This document shows positions 33,434-43,145 of a DNA stretch of 64,000 nt, one piece after another. Within the stretch, counting starts at the first letter, position 1; every line of letters begins with the position of its first letter. The notes beneath the pieces are model-generated. The model ran no database searches and had not been told where the DNA came from. It worked only from the letters and a program-made list of their open reading frames with translations. The stretch is from assembly GCA_947378305.1 (NCBI GenBank), contig CANCJJ010000002.1, positions 62,001 through 126,000 on the forward strand. Reading direction: 5' to 3'. The translations under genes were made by a program, and so were the position numbers. This DNA is from Phenylobacterium aquaticum. GTDB taxonomy: Bacteria; Pseudomonadota; Alphaproteobacteria; Caulobacterales; Caulobacteraceae.

Positions 33434-34876
33434 TCAGCGCTGAGGCAGGTGAAGTTCAAAGCTTGAGCCGGAAGGTCCTGTCTCGGCCAGGACAAGGTCG
33501 CCGCCGTGGGCCTGGGCGAGTTCCCGGGAAATGGCCAGGCCCAGTCCTGTTCCGTCTGAGCGGGAGGAGCCTGAAAATGGCTGGAAGATCCGGGCCTGAA
33601 CCCGCTCCGGAATTCCCGGGCCCGTGTCGGTGAACCGAAGCACGATCTGGCGGTCGTCCCGGCCAAGCGTCACCGTCACCTCGCCCCCGCGACGGGGGGC
33701 CTCGTGCTGGATGGCCTCCCGGGCATTGCGCATAAGATTGGCGGCAATGCGGTGGAATTGTTCGGGGTCGGCTTCGATCTCCACCTCGGCCCCTATGTCA
33801 TGGTGCAGGACTACGGGCAGGTCGCCCTCGCCCAGACCGGCCTCTTCAGCGGCGGAAACCAGGGCCTGGGCCAGGGGAATGGGCGCAGGCACGGGCAGGG
33901 CCTCCTGGGTCTTTCCATAGGCCAGTACATGGCTGGCCAGCTTGACCGCCCGGTCAATGGCCCGCTCCAGCCTTGGCAGGGCCTGGGCAACAATAGGGTC
34001 GCGCACTTCCGACAGCCGCTCCGAGGCCATGCGGGCGCTGGTCAACATGTTGCGCAGATCGTGATTAATCTTGGCCACGGCCTCGCCAAGGGCCGCCAGA
34101 CGGGCGCGCGAGCTTAGGGCGGCGCGCAGGTCGGCCTGCATGCGGTCCAGCTCCAGCTCGGCCCGCCCGATCTCGTCCCGGCGTCCTGAGGGGGCAAGGT
34201 GGGCGCTCGGGTCATCGGGGTCGGCCCGGAACCGCTCCATGGCCCGGGTAATCCTCTGCATGGGCCGGACCAGGAACAGGTTGAGCGACAGATAGACCAG
34301 GCCACCGGCCAGACCGGCGACAAATATGGTCACGAGAACCAGCTGCCAGAGATAGCGCGATAGCTCGGCCCGCAACTGGGCATCCGGGGCCACGACCTCG
34401 ATGAAGTCGGCGGACCTGAAGCGGGGCTGGGCAATCACCCGCACGGCCCGCCCAGGCCCCCCCAGAAGGGTCTGGAAGGGGGCTGTGAGCCAGGAGGTCG
34501 GGGCCTGGTCGCGAAGGTCCACCAGATAGGGCGTCTGGTCCCGACGGGGCCCCTGAAGCACCAGACGTCGCATGCCCTCGGCCTGGATGGCGACGGTCTC
34601 CACGCCAGCTCCGGTGAGGAGCTGTGAGGACAGCTGGGCGGTGACCACCCGGTCCGGAGCGACCTCTGTCGCCAAGGACGCCAGTTCAGCGGCCCGGACA
34701 CGGTCCAGAAGCCATTTTTCCTCGAAGGCCGCCAGGGCGGGCGGCAGGATGAACAGCCCGGCCAGGGCCACGAACAAGATGGTCAGGATCAGAAGACGCG
34801 CCGACAGGCCACCCGGCCAGAAAAATCGCCGGCCCGGCGGCCGCTCGGGACCCTGAGGCTCAACGGCCTCTACCAT
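33434..34876 (-). CDS. Sensor histidine kinase with HAMP domain
   Basis: 480 residues. A transmembrane segment near 30-50 (LILTILFVALAGLFILPPALA) and a second near 175-200 enclose a periplasmic sensor part. A HAMP linker follows (FLVRPMQRITRAMERFR). The dimerisation box AKINHDLRNMLTSAR carries H272. N-box NLMRNAREA, G1 DTGPGIP and G2 GTGLGLAI follow. It should autophosphorylate and pass phosphate to a response regulator, but none is adjacent. Its start overlaps the pyrD end by 7 bp, so it is co-transcribed with sixA, DUF952 and pyrD. The signal is unknown. Confidence 0.93.
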   Translation of the reverse strand: MVEAVEPQGPERPPGRRFFWPGGLSARLLILTILFVALAGLFILPPALAAFEEKWLLDRVRAAELASLATEVAPDRVVTAQLSSQLLTGAGVETVAIQAEGMRRLVLQGPRRDQTPYLVDLRDQAPTSWLTAPFQTLLGGPGRAVRVIAQPRFRSADFIEVVAPDAQLRAELSRYLWQLVLVTIFVAGLAGGLVYLSLNLFLVRPMQRITRAMERFRADPDDPSAHLAPSGRRDEIGRAELELDRMQADLRAALSSRARLAALGEAVAKINHDLRNMLTSARMASERLSEVRDPIVAQALPRLERAIDRAVKLASHVLAYGKTQEALPVPAPIPLAQALVSAAEEAGLGEGDLPVVLHHDIGAEVEIEADPEQFHRIAANLMRNAREAIQHEAPRRGGEVTVTLGRDDRQIVLRFTDTGPGIPERVQARIFQPFSGSSRSDGTGLGLAISRELAQAHGGDLVLAETGPSGSSFELHLPQR

Positions 34877-35913
34877 GCCCCTACGGCCTCCTGAACGGAG
34901 GCAAATCCATCTGCCCGAAGTCTGGCGGCCAGATCGTGGCCAATGTCCGTCACCAGACCCGGCCCGGCATAGACCAGGGCTGAATAGACCTGAATGGCGC
35001 TGGCCCCGGCGCGAATGCGGTCATAGGCGTCAGCCCCTGAAGCAATTCCGCCCGCCCCGATCAGGGGAATTCGTCCGGCGCTCACAGCCGAAAACCGGCC
35101 CATCATGGATTGGGCCAGGACCTTCAAGGGAGCGCCCGACAGCCCGCCCGCCTCGCCCGCATGGCGGGAGATCAGGGGCGGTCGGCTGATGGTCGTGTTC
35201 GAGACAATAATGCCCGAGAGCCCATTGGTCAGGACCGTCTCGACAATGGCCTCGACCTCGCCATCCTCCAGGTCCGGGGCAACCTTCAGAAAAATCGGCA
35301 CTCGGCCTGAATCGGGCAGCCCGTCCCGCGACGTGGCCAGTCGACCGAGAAGTTCCTCAAGCGCCGCCCGGGTCTGCAGGGCGCGAAGGCCGGGGGTATT
35401 GGGCGAGGAAATGTTGATGGTGAAATAGCTGGCCAGTCCCCAGAGCCGCTCCAGGCCGGTTACATAGTCGCCAATGCGGTCAGCAGCGTCCTTGTTGGCC
35501 CCGATATTGGCTCCGACAAGCCCCGGTCCGCGTTGCGCAAGGCGACGGGCAAAGGGCTCCAGACCCTCGTTGTTGAAGCCCATGCGATTGATAACCGCCT
35601 GATCCTCGCTCAGGCGAAACAGGCGTGGACGCGGGTTTCCGGCCTGGGCCAGAGGCGTGACCGTGCCACATTCCACAAACCCGAACCCGGCCGCCAGCAT
35701 GGGCCCAAAGACTTCGGCATTCTTGTCGAACCCGGCTGCCAGCCCCAGGCAGGTGGGAAGGTCCAGACCAGCAAGGCGGGTGGCGAGTATGGGGTCTGGA
35801 GCCGGGGCCCGGGGGCCCAGACCCAGGCCGAGCGCCTTTAAGGTCAAGCCGTGGGCATCCTCCGGGTCCAGGAGGTGAAGGGCTCTTGTGGCAAGGGCGT
35901 GAAGGCGGCTCAC
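34870..35913 (-). CDS. pyrD: Quinone-dependent dihydroorotate dehydrogenase (class 2)
   Basis: 348 residues from the GTG at 35913, directly after the DUF952 stop; the frame is open further up but the family starts with VSRLHALATRALHLLDPEDAH, the N-terminal membrane-association helices of class 2 enzymes. GLAAGFDKNAEVFGPM, ECGTVTPLAQAGNPRPR, INRMGFNNEG, FTINISSPNTPGLR (catalytic Ser near the SSPNT) and IGAGGIASG are all present. It oxidises dihydroorotate to orotate with FMN, passing electrons to ubiquinone at the inner membrane. Part of a four-gene minus-strand operon. Confidence 0.97.
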   Translation of the reverse strand: MSRLHALATRALHLLDPEDAHGLTLKALGLGLGPRAPAPDPILATRLAGLDLPTCLGLAAGFDKNAEVFGPMLAAGFGFVECGTVTPLAQAGNPRPRLFRLSEDQAVINRMGFNNEGLEPFARRLAQRGPGLVGANIGANKDAADRIGDYVTGLERLWGLASYFTINISSPNTPGLRALQTRAALEELLGRLATSRDGLPDSGRVPIFLKVAPDLEDGEVEAIVETVLTNGLSGIIVSNTTISRPPLISRHAGEAGGLSGAPLKVLAQSMMGRFSAVSAGRIPLIGAGGIASGADAYDRIRAGASAIQVYSALVYAGPGLVTDIGHDLAARLRADGFASVQEAVGAW

Positions 35914-35914
35914 C

Positions 35915-36253
35915 CTAGTCGATCTCCACAATCGGAATTCCCGCGGCGTCCAGGGGCGTCTCACGCACCGTCAGGACCCGATCCACGGCAAGACGGCCAT
36001 AGAGGTGGGGAAAGAGGTCACCGCCCCGGGAGGGCTCCCAGACCAGGTCCGGGCCAAGATCATCGCCTTCGATCTCCAGGGTCACGAGCCCAGTCTGCCC
36101 GGCAAAATGGCGGCGGGCCGTTTCGCTCACCTGATCCCGCGTCGAAAAATGAATATAGCCGTCAACAAGATCGATTCCCGAGCCGGCAAACTCACCGGCC
36201 GCCTTGGCCGCAAGCCAGGCGGATCGTTCAAGGATCTTGTAGATGAGGCTCAC
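35915..36253 (-). CDS. DUF952 family protein
   Basis: 112 residues, the usual length of this small family. IYKILERSAW, DLVDGYIHFSTRDQV, LVTLEIEGDDLGPDLVWEPSRGGDLFPHLY (split over ~60-86) and VDRVLTVRETPLD are characteristic; the conserved HFS and FPHLYG lie in a probable ligand pocket. The family is uncharacterised and often sits beside pyrD. The start overlaps the SixA stop by 4 bp and the stop is 1 bp from the pyrD start. Confidence 0.9.
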   Translation of the reverse strand: MSLIYKILERSAWLAAKAAGEFAGSGIDLVDGYIHFSTRDQVSETARRHFAGQTGLVTLEIEGDDLGPDLVWEPSRGGDLFPHLYGRLAVDRVLTVRETPLDAAGIPIVEID

Positions 36254-36747
36254 CGCACCTTGTCCGGGAAGAACAAGCCATCATAGAGCGGGCGGCCCTG
36301 GGCATCGATGACAAAGACAGCGGCGGCGGCCGTCGGAAACCGGCTCTCCACCCGGCTGATTACCGACAAAGGCCCGCTGCTTTCGCGCAGCATGTCGAGG
36401 ACAAGGTCCTGTATGCCCGGATTGTGCCCAACGACCAGCAGGGTCTCACAGGTCGGAGCGGCCTTGCGCACGGCCTCGCGAATGGCGCTGCTCTCGGCGA
36501 GGTAGAGCCCGTCTTCAAGCTGGACCACAGACTTTGGGAACAGCGAGGCCATGGCCGCCCAGGTTCCGCGGGTTCGAGCAGCGGACGAGGCCAGCACCAG
36601 ATCCGGGATTAGGCCCAGTCCCAGGAGGGTTTCACCCGTCGCCCAGGATTCTGTCCGGCCTTCGGCGGAAAGCTCGCGCGCAAAGTCGCCGCCGTGTTCA
36701 GAATCCTGCTCAGCATTGCCGTGCCGCAAAAGGATTAATCTGTTCAT
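36250..36747 (-). CDS. SixA-type histidine phosphatase
   Basis: 165 residues with the RHG phosphatase motif (LILLRHGNAE, His9), ELSAEGR, LVLASSAARTRGTW (second Arg/phosphate loop) and LLVVGHNPGIQDL, giving the second catalytic His. This is the short SixA branch, known in E. coli to dephosphorylate histidine phosphotransfer proteins. First gene of the operon that ends in a histidine kinase, which makes a link to phosphorelay control tempting but unproven. Confidence 0.9.
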   Translation of the reverse strand: MNRLILLRHGNAEQDSEHGGDFARELSAEGRTESWATGETLLGLGLIPDLVLASSAARTRGTWAAMASLFPKSVVQLEDGLYLAESSAIREAVRKAAPTCETLLVVGHNPGIQDLVLDMLRESSGPLSVISRVESRFPTAAAAVFVIDAQGRPLYDGLFFPDKVR

Positions 36748-36842
36748 GCGTGCTCCATGGGCCTCGACTCACCTCTTAGCTGGCCTTGCCCTCTGTGCGA
36801 AGCAGTTGACAGCGAAACAGCTTGGCGGTCCAAGCGGTCATT

Positions 36843-38000
36843 ATGCGCAATCTAACCTCCGCCTCCCCCGAAATCGAGACCCGTGGTGATACATGGCGGT
36901 TTCCCATGGACCAGCCATTGACGCTGGACTCCGGCGGCAGCCTGGCCCCCCTGGAAATCGGCTACCGAACCTATGGCACGCTCAATGCTGACAAGAGCAA
37001 TGCCGTCCTGGTCTGCCATGCCCTGACCGGTGATCAGTATCTGGCCTCAACCCACCCCGTGACGGGCAAGCCCGGATGGTGGACCCGGGTCGTGGGGCCA
37101 GGCCTGCCCCTGGACCCGGGGCGGCACTTTATCATCTGCACGAATGTGATCGGCGGCTGTATGGGCTCGTCAGGACCCGCCTCGACCAATCCGGTCAGCG
37201 GCGAGGTTTATGGCCTGACCTTCCCGGTCATTACCATTGCCGACATGGTTCGGGCCCAGGCCATGCTGGTGGAGGCCCTGGGGATTGAGACCCTGTTTGC
37301 CGTGGTGGGCTGTTCCATGGGCGGCATGCAGGTCCTGCAATGGGCTGCAGACTTTCCTGAACGCATGTTTTCGGCCATCTGCATTGCCGCCGCGGCGCGC
37401 CACTCGGCCCAGAACATTGCCTTCCATGAAGTCGGACGGGCGGCCATCATGGCAGACCCGGACTGGCGGGGTGGGGCCTATGAGGCGGCAGGCGTGCGGC
37501 CGGAAAAGGGCCTGGCCGTGGCCCGCATGGCTGCCCATATCACCTATCTGTCCGAGGCGGCCCTGCAACGAAAATTCGGGCGGGAACTGCAAAGGGACGG
37601 CCTGTCCTGGGGCTTTGACACCGACTTCCAGGTGGAGAGCTATCTGCGACATCAGGGAGCCAGTTTCGTCGACCGGTTTGATGCCAATTCCTACCTCTAT
37701 ATCACGCGGGCCCTGGATTATTTCGACCTCGCCGCCAGCCATGACGGCGTCCTTGCCGAGGCCTTTGTTCGCGCGCGGCATGTGCGGTTTTGCGTCCTGT
37801 CCTTTTCCTCAGACTGGCTTTATTCGACGGCGGAGAGCCGGGACATTGTCCGGGCCTTGAATGCGGCGGGCTGCCGGGCCAGTTTTGTCGAAATCGAAAC
37901 AGACAAGGGCCACGATGCCATCTTCCTGGACGAGCCCGCCCTGGACTCCGCCCTTCGGGGTTTCCTCGCGGCCGCCGCGGAAAAGCGGGGCCTCTCATGA
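36843..38000 (+). CDS. metX: Homoserine O-acetyltransferase
   Basis: 385 residues. [37 protein letters not shown] and the nucleophile elbow GCSMGGMQ (Ser158) are conserved in MetX, with SDWLYS and GHDAIFLD giving the Asp and His of the triad. It transfers an acetyl (possibly succinyl) group to homoserine in methionine synthesis. The ATG at 36843 fits the family; an upstream TTG at 36822 adds a non-conserved stretch. A short hairpin (CTTGG-CGGT-CCAAG, 36821-36834) lies just before the start, with no convincing ribosome site. metW overlaps by 4 bp. Confidence 0.95.
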   Translation: MRNLTSASPEIETRGDTWRFPMDQPLTLDSGGSLAPLEIGYRTYGTLNADKSNAVLVCHALTGDQYLASTHPVTGKPGWWTRVVGPGLPLDPGRHFIICTNVIGGCMGSSGPASTNPVSGEVYGLTFPVITIADMVRAQAMLVEALGIETLFAVVGCSMGGMQVLQWAADFPERMFSAICIAAAARHSAQNIAFHEVGRAAIMADPDWRGGAYEAAGVRPEKGLAVARMAAHITYLSEAALQRKFGRELQRDGLSWGFDTDFQVESYLRHQGASFVDRFDANSYLYITRALDYFDLAASHDGVLAEAFVRARHVRFCVLSFSSDWLYSTAESRDIVRALNAAGCRASFVEIETDKGHDAIFLDEPALDSALRGFLAAAAEKRGLS

Positions 38001-38608
38001 GTGAGCTGAGGGAAGACTTCCGCGAAATCCTGCAACTGGTCACGCCAGGGGCCCGGGTCCTGGATGTGGGCTGCGGCGGCGGTGAACTTCTGGAACTGCT
38101 CACCCGAGAGCGGAATGTGGATGGCCAGGGCCTCGAAATTTCCGCCCAGGGCGTCGCCGCCTGCCTTGCGCGTGGTCTTGCCGTGGTCCAGGGCGATGCC
38201 GACCGGGACCTTGATAACTTCCCGACCCGGGCCTTCGATGTGGCCATCCTGTCGAAGACCCTGCAACAGATGCGTGATCCCAGACGGGTTCTGTCCGAGC
38301 TTCTGCGGGTGGCCGACCATGCCGTCGTCTCCCTTCCGAACTTTGGTCACTGGCGGGTGCGGTGGGCCTTGCTGGCGCACGGTCGTATGCCGGAGACCCG
38401 CGCCCTGCCCGATCCCTGGTGGTCGACGCCCAATATTCACCTCTGCACCCTGAAGGACTTCATGGTGCTGTGTGATGATCTTGATCTGGAAGTCGAGATC
38501 TGCAGGGCCCTGTCCGAAGGGCAAAAGCCACGCCGGATTGATCCGAGACGCCCGATTGAGAACTGGCGGGCTGAAACCGCCCTGTTCCTGTTGCGCAGAA
38601 AAGCCTGA
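37997..38608 (+). CDS. metW: Methionine biosynthesis protein MetW
   Basis: 203 residues with the class I SAM-dependent methyltransferase-like core ([15 protein letters not shown]) and the MetW-specific stretches [29 protein letters not shown] and [15 protein letters not shown]. MetW acts with MetX; in several proteobacteria it is needed for full MetX activity. The start overlaps the metX stop (ATGA), so coupling is expected. Usual length is ~200 residues. Confidence 0.95.
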   Translation: MSELREDFREILQLVTPGARVLDVGCGGGELLELLTRERNVDGQGLEISAQGVAACLARGLAVVQGDADRDLDNFPTRAFDVAILSKTLQQMRDPRRVLSELLRVADHAVVSLPNFGHWRVRWALLAHGRMPETRALPDPWWSTPNIHLCTLKDFMVLCDDLDLEVEICRALSEGQKPRRIDPRRPIENWRAETALFLLRRKA

Positions 38609-38616
38609 CGCCTGCC

Positions 38617-38961
38617 TTAGCCCGCTATGGCCGCGGCATCCACCTCGCCCGTCCGGATGCGCAAGGCCTTTTCCAGGTCGAGGACGAAGATCTTCCCGTC
38701 GCCGATCTTGCCGGTATTGGCAGTCTTGGCCAGGGCTTCAATAATGGAATCAACAATGTCGTCAGACGCCGCGATCTCTAGCTTCACCTTCGGCAGGAGC
38801 TTGATCTCGTATTCGGCGCCCCGGTAGACCTCGGTCTTGCCGCGCTGGCGACCATAGCCGCGCACTTCAGTCACGGTCAGGCCGGACGCACCCGCCTCGG
38901 TTGCCGCATCGATGACCGCATCAAGACGGCTGGGTTTGATTACGGCAATGATCAGTTTCAT
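38617..38961 (-). CDS. PII nitrogen-regulatory protein
   Basis: 114 residues from the ATG at 38961, which has GGAGACG upstream; the frame opens earlier at 39000. MKLIIAVIKPSRLDAV begins the family, the T-loop carries Y51 (GAEYEIKLLPK) for uridylylation, and the B and C loops (ANTGKIGDGKIFVLDLEKALRIRTGE) end it. PII trimers sense 2-oxoglutarate and ATP/ADP and control glutamine synthetase, AmtB and others. Neither glnA nor amtB is next to it; it sits between metW and rfbA, on the opposite strand to metW. GlnB versus GlnK cannot be decided. Confidence 0.94.
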   Translation of the reverse strand: MKLIIAVIKPSRLDAVIDAATEAGASGLTVTEVRGYGRQRGKTEVYRGAEYEIKLLPKVKLEIAASDDIVDSIIEALAKTANTGKIGDGKIFVLDLEKALRIRTGEVDAAAIAG

Positions 38962-39056
38962 CGGCGTCTCCAGTCTGGTGAAGCCTGAGGCTATGTCCAA
39001 TTTGAGGTCTGTCCAAGGGGGCTGAACAGGAACTTACGCCACTGTGTCTTTCAGGT

Positions 39057-39944
39057 TCAACTCGTCTTGCCGACGGGGTCCTGGTCGGCAATGGCGAGGA
39101 GATATTTGCCATAGGCCGTCTTGGCGAAGAGTTCGCCCCTGAGCCGCAATTGATCCCGGTCGATAAAGCCGTTCAGAAATGCGATTTCTTCAAGACAGGC
39201 GACCTGGATACCCTGGCGCTTCTGGATGGCCCGGACAAACTCTGCAGCCTCGATCAGGCTTTCATGGGTGCCGGTGTCCAGCCAGGTATAGCCCCGCGGC
39301 AATTGCTCAACGAACAGGGCGTTTTGTTCCATATAGGTCCGGTTGACGTCAGTGATTTCCAGCTCGCCCCGGTCCGAAGGGCGGACATTCCGGGCGATCT
39401 CGACCACGGAATTATCGTAGAAATAGAGGCCGGTGACGGCCAGGCGGGACTTCGGGACCTTGGGCTTTTCTTCCAGGCTGATGGCGCGGCCGTCCCGGTC
39501 TAGCTCGACGACACCATAGGCTTCCGGCGTATCGACCTCGACGGCAAAAACGGTGGCCCCTGCGGGCCGGGCGACGGCCCTGGCCAGTAGGTCCGGCATG
39601 CCCGCGCCGTAGAAGATATTGTCTCCCAGAACCAGGGCCACAGAATCCTCACCAATGAAGGACTCACCAATCAAGAAGGCTTGAGCCAATCCATCCGGGC
39701 TGGGCTGGACGGCATAGTCGAGCTTGAGGCCAATGTCGGACCCGTCGCCAAACAATCGGCGATAATTGTCCAGATATTCCGGCGACGAGATCACCAGGAT
39801 CTCGCGAATTCCGGCCTGCATCAGCACCGACAGCGGATAATAGATCATCGGCTTGTCGTAGATTGGCAGGAGCTGCTTGTTCACAGCCAGGGTCGCCGGG
39901 TGCAATCTTGTCCCGGAGCCGCCTGCGAGAATAATGCCCTTCAT
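39057..39944 (-). CDS. rfbA: Glucose-1-phosphate thymidylyltransferase
   Basis: 295 residues. The sugar-nucleotidyltransferase site [16 protein letters not shown] opens the protein; [46 protein letters not shown] and [10 protein letters not shown] follow, all typical of RmlA. It joins dTTP and glucose-1-phosphate to dTDP-glucose in the dTDP-rhamnose path. It begins immediately after the rfbD stop; rfbB and rfbC are not in the window. Confidence 0.96.
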   Translation of the reverse strand: MKGIILAGGSGTRLHPATLAVNKQLLPIYDKPMIYYPLSVLMQAGIREILVISSPEYLDNYRRLFGDGSDIGLKLDYAVQPSPDGLAQAFLIGESFIGEDSVALVLGDNIFYGAGMPDLLARAVARPAGATVFAVEVDTPEAYGVVELDRDGRAISLEEKPKVPKSRLAVTGLYFYDNSVVEIARNVRPSDRGELEITDVNRTYMEQNALFVEQLPRGYTWLDTGTHESLIEAAEFVRAIQKRQGIQVACLEEIAFLNGFIDRDQLRLRGELFAKTAYGKYLLAIADQDPVGKTS

Positions 39945-40856
39945 CTACGCCCTCACCGGGTTCATGCCTGCCAGAAGGGTGCTGACCACCTCTTCAACCG
40001 CGACCTGCCAGGGCCGGGGTGTCATTCCGAAATCGCTTGTCAGGCGTCCCGTGTCCAGCCGTGAATTCTTCGGACGTCGGCTCAGGGTCGGATAGGCGTC
40101 TGTTGAAACCGCCGTCAGGGCTGGAACCCTAACGCCCTGGGCCTGGGCCTGCCGGAAGATGGCTGAGGCCAGATCAAACCAGCTGGCTTGGCCGGCATTG
40201 ACGAAATGGTAGGTGCCCAAGGGCGTATCCGGGTCGGTCAGGAGCCGTTCGGCGATTGCGATCACACAGTCGGCTATGTCTCCGGCGGCGGTCGGGCAGC
40301 CCGTCTGGTCATTGACCACTTGCAGGTGATCCCGGGTCCCAGCCAAACCCAGCATGGTCCGGGCAAAATTCCGGCCCTGGGCACTCACAACCCAGGCTGT
40401 TCGCAATATGACGTGGCGGGGACAAATGGCCCGAACAGCCAGTTCACCGGCGGCCTTCGAGGCACCATAGACCCCAAGAGGCGCAATGGGATCGGTTTCC
40501 ACATACGCCCTGCCCATTTCGCCATCGAAAACATAGTCGGTCGAGATATGGATCAGGGGAATCTGCGCCGTCTGGCAGGCCCTGGCGAGGGCGGCGGGGC
40601 CATCGGCATTGGTAGCCCAGGCCGACATGGGCTCAACCTCGGCCTGATCGACGCCAGTGTAGGCCGCGCAATTGATCACGGCGGCCCAGGACCGGGACGC
40701 CATGAGAGTCCTCACAGCCTCAGGGTCGGCAATATTTAGCTCGGAGCTGGCAGGCGCGATCAGGTCATGACCCGAAAAGCCGCGCGCCTGAATCTCTGTC
40801 CCGACCTGGCCACTACCGCCTGTCAAAAGGATCGCTGATTTTTCCAAACCTACCAT
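39945..40856 (-). CDS. rfbD: dTDP-4-dehydrorhamnose reductase
   Basis: 303 residues of the extended SDR family. ILLTGGSGQVGTEI binds NAD(P)H, ISTDYVFDGEMG and YGASKAAGE give the Ser and YxxxK catalytic residues, and RTAWVVSAQGRNF follows. It makes dTDP-L-rhamnose, the sugar donor for polysaccharide. Directly adjacent to rfbA on the same strand; no room for a promoter between them. The operon promoter must be near 40857-40898. Confidence 0.94.
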   Translation of the reverse strand: MVGLEKSAILLTGGSGQVGTEIQARGFSGHDLIAPASSELNIADPEAVRTLMASRSWAAVINCAAYTGVDQAEVEPMSAWATNADGPAALARACQTAQIPLIHISTDYVFDGEMGRAYVETDPIAPLGVYGASKAAGELAVRAICPRHVILRTAWVVSAQGRNFARTMLGLAGTRDHLQVVNDQTGCPTAAGDIADCVIAIAERLLTDPDTPLGTYHFVNAGQASWFDLASAIFRQAQAQGVRVPALTAVSTDAYPTLSRRPKNSRLDTGRLTSDFGMTPRPWQVAVEEVVSTLLAGMNPVRA

Positions 40857-40898
40857 CGTGACATCAAGGGTCCGAAAAGCTGAGGGGTGCCAAATGAA

Positions 40899-40924
40899 AA
40901 GCGGCTTCGTCTCCGAAGCCGCTT
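40899..40924 (-). terminator. Rho-independent terminator of trmD-rplS
   Basis: AAGCGGCTTCG and CGAAGCCGCTT are perfect 11-base arms around a TCTC (GAGA on the minus strand) loop. On the minus strand the stem is followed by TTTTCATTT. It lies 53 bp after the rplS stop, the expected place for the end of that transcript, and before the rfbD promoter region. Confidence 0.85.
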
Positions 40925-40976
40925 GCCATGTCTTTGGGCCCGATCACCCCAAGCGGTGACCAGGTCCCCCTTAGGC

Positions 40977-41369
40977 TTAGGACTCTGTCGTGGTCGCCTT
41001 GGGCGCAGCGCTCATCTGGCGCTCGGCAATCCGGGCCGACTTCCCGCGACGATCGCGCAGATAGTAAAGCTTGGCGCGCCGCACGACGCCGCGACGCTTG
41101 ACTTCGATGCTTTCGATATTCGGCGAATAGATCGGGAACACGCGTTCCACGCCTTCCCCGAACGAAATCTTGCGAACCGTGAAGCTCTCGTTGATACCGC
41201 CGCCCTGACGGGCAATGCACACGCCTTCATAGGCCTGAACGCGCTCGCGTTCGCCTTCCTTGATCTTGACGTTGACGCGAACGGTGTCACCGGGCTGGAA
41301 ATCCGGTGTAGACCGCTGGGCTGCCAAACGGTCGGTCTCTTCCTTTTCCAGGGTCTGGATCAGGTTCAT
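40977..41369 (-). CDS. rplS: 50S ribosomal protein bL19
   Basis: 130 residues. [88 protein letters not shown] are the bL19 sequence order. It lies at the 30S-50S interface. Start ATG at 41369 overlaps trmD's end closely (3 bp gap), and a strong hairpin terminator follows. The C-terminal tail is short and divergent. Confidence 0.98.
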   Translation of the reverse strand: MNLIQTLEKEETDRLAAQRSTPDFQPGDTVRVNVKIKEGERERVQAYEGVCIARQGGGINESFTVRKISFGEGVERVFPIYSPNIESIEVKRRGVVRRAKLYYLRDRRGKSARIAERQMSAAPKATTTES

Positions 41370-41372
41370 GGG

Positions 41373-42116
41373 TTATTCCTTTTCATTCCGGGCTTTTTTG
41401 CCCTTTGCCTGTTGATTGGCGAGCCAGGCGGCCCATAAGTCCGGCCGTCGGTCCCGCGTTGTCTCTTCCCGCTGCGCCTGTCGCCAGCCTGCCACATGGG
41501 CATGATGGCCACTCAAAAGCACCTCGGGAATCTCCAGCCCTTCAAACCTCCGCGGTCGCGTATATTGCGGATGTTCAAGGAGCCCGTCCTCGAAACTCTC
41601 TTCACTGAGACTGTCTGCCTGGCCAAGGACCCCGGGCACCAGTCTTACGCACGCCTCTGTCACCACCATGGCCGCCGCCTCGCCACCGGCCAGAACGGCG
41701 TCTCCGACGGAGACTTCCTCAAATCCCCGGGCATCCAGTACCCGCTGATCCACGCCTTCAAACCGACCGGCCAGGATGATCAATCCCGGCCCCTCGGCCC
41801 AGGTCCTTACACGTGCCTGGGTGAGGGGTCGCCCCCTCGCGCTCATGTAAAGAAGCGGTCGTCCCCGTCGGTCCACACTCTCCAGCGCGGCGGCGATGAC
41901 GTCTGCTCGCATGACCTGCCCCGGACCACCCCCCGCAGGGGTATCATCCAGGAAGCCGCGCTTATCTGTGGAAAAGTTCCGAATGTCCAGTGTTTCCAGG
42001 GACCAAAGCCCGGATTCTCGCCAGGCAGTCCCGATAAGGGATACCCCCAGGGGACCCGGAAAGGCCTCCGGGAACATGGTCAGGACGGTCACGTCAAAGG
42101 CGGGGGGGCGATCCAT
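41373..42116 (-). CDS. trmD: tRNA (guanine37-N1)-methyltransferase
   Basis: From the ATG at 42116 the product has 247 residues, starting just before the conserved [17 protein letters not shown]. The knot motifs [27 protein letters not shown]-like and [17 protein letters not shown] are clear, and the C-terminal [10 protein letters not shown] is present. It methylates G37 of tRNAs to prevent frameshifting. The frame is open to 42215 but that part is not conserved. Here trmD is separated from rimM by a tesB gene on the other strand, so it needs its own promoter between 42117 and 42263. Confidence 0.96.
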   Translation of the reverse strand: MDRPPAFDVTVLTMFPEAFPGPLGVSLIGTAWRESGLWSLETLDIRNFSTDKRGFLDDTPAGGGPGQVMRADVIAAALESVDRRGRPLLYMSARGRPLTQARVRTWAEGPGLIILAGRFEGVDQRVLDARGFEEVSVGDAVLAGGEAAAMVVTEACVRLVPGVLGQADSLSEESFEDGLLEHPQYTRPRRFEGLEIPEVLLSGHHAHVAGWRQAQREETTRDRRPDLWAAWLANQQAKGKKARNEKE

Positions 42117-42263
42117 CGGGGTCTTGTGAACCAAGACGGCAGGTTTTTCGAGTCCGGAGCCGTGAAATCCCTCGGGAATCTCAGGGACAACAGTTCGCCT
42201 TGCCCGGCGGGGCAAGACGGCTTAGGTCCTAGCGTTTGAAGTGCAGCATCGATCGAGACGACC

Positions 42264-43130
42264 ATGGAAACCGCTGAAAACCTGATTGATACCCTGGCGC
42301 TTGAACGTCTTGAGGTGAATCTCTTCCGGGGCGTGTCGCCTCAGGAAGGCCCAGGCCGGATCTTCGGTGGCCAGGTCATAGCCCAGTCTCTGCTGGCCGC
42401 CTACGGCACTGTCGAGAACCGCATCTGCCATTCCCTGCACTGCTATTTCATCCGCCCGGGAGATCCCAGTGTGCCGATCATCTATGAGGTGGACCGCGCC
42501 CGGGACGGGGCCAGTTTCACCACCCGGCGGGTGGTTGCGATCCAGCACGGCCAGCAGATCTTCAATCTGGCCGCCTCCTTTCAGGTTGAAGAGACGGGCT
42601 TTGAGCATCAGGCCCCGATGATGTCGGTGCCTGCCCCGGATGAGCTTCCGAGCGAAATGGAGGGAATGAAGGCGGCCCTGGAGAAAATGCCGGAGGAAGC
42701 CCGCAAGTGGATGACCCGGCCCCGACCGATCGAAATGCGTCAGGTCGATGGGGCCAATCCGTTTTCAGGAGCGGCCCCAGCACCGAGCAAGCCGGAGAGC
42801 CAGACCTGGTTCCGCGCCAAGGCCCCCCTTGGGAGCGATCCGCACATGCATCAGGTCGTCATGGCCTATGCCTCCGACATGAGCCTGCTGTCGACCGCCA
42901 TTCGTCCCCATGGGGTGACCTGGCAGACCAAGGGCTTTCAATCGGCCAGCCTTGACCACGCCATGTGGTTTCACAAGCCGGTGAATTTTAATGACTGGCA
43001 TCTCTACGCCCAGGACAGCCCCAGTGCGTCGGGCGGCCGGGCCTTCATTCGGGGATCGATCTTTACCGAGTCTGGGGAGTTGGTCGCCAGTGTTGCCCAG
43101 GAAGGCTTGATCCGGATGCGCAAGCCCTGA
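42264..43130 (+). CDS. tesB: Acyl-CoA thioesterase II
   Basis: 288 residues forming a double hotdog. RLEVNLFRGVSPQEGPGRIFGGQVIAQSL (split here; conserved at 15-43), HSLHCYFIRPGD, SFTTRRVVAIQHGQ and the second half SLDHAMWFHKPVNFNDW with the catalytic Asp, and VAQEGLIR with the Gln, are as in TesB. It hydrolyses acyl-CoA to free acid and CoA. It is unusual in lying between rimM and trmD on the opposite strand. Converges on rimM with 15 bp between the stops. Confidence 0.95.
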   Translation: METAENLIDTLALERLEVNLFRGVSPQEGPGRIFGGQVIAQSLLAAYGTVENRICHSLHCYFIRPGDPSVPIIYEVDRARDGASFTTRRVVAIQHGQQIFNLAASFQVEETGFEHQAPMMSVPAPDELPSEMEGMKAALEKMPEEARKWMTRPRPIEMRQVDGANPFSGAAPAPSKPESQTWFRAKAPLGSDPHMHQVVMAYASDMSLLSTAIRPHGVTWQTKGFQSASLDHAMWFHKPVNFNDWHLYAQDSPSASGGRAFIRGSIFTESGELVASVAQEGLIRMRKP

Positions 43131-43145
43131 GGGATAGGCTTGGGT

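Noticed and set aside
36748-36842. SAM-II riboswitch upstream of metX
   Set aside because: metX leaders in alphaproteobacteria often carry one, but the conserved SAM-II pseudoknot sequence is not visible; only a short CTTGG/CCAAG hairpin is.
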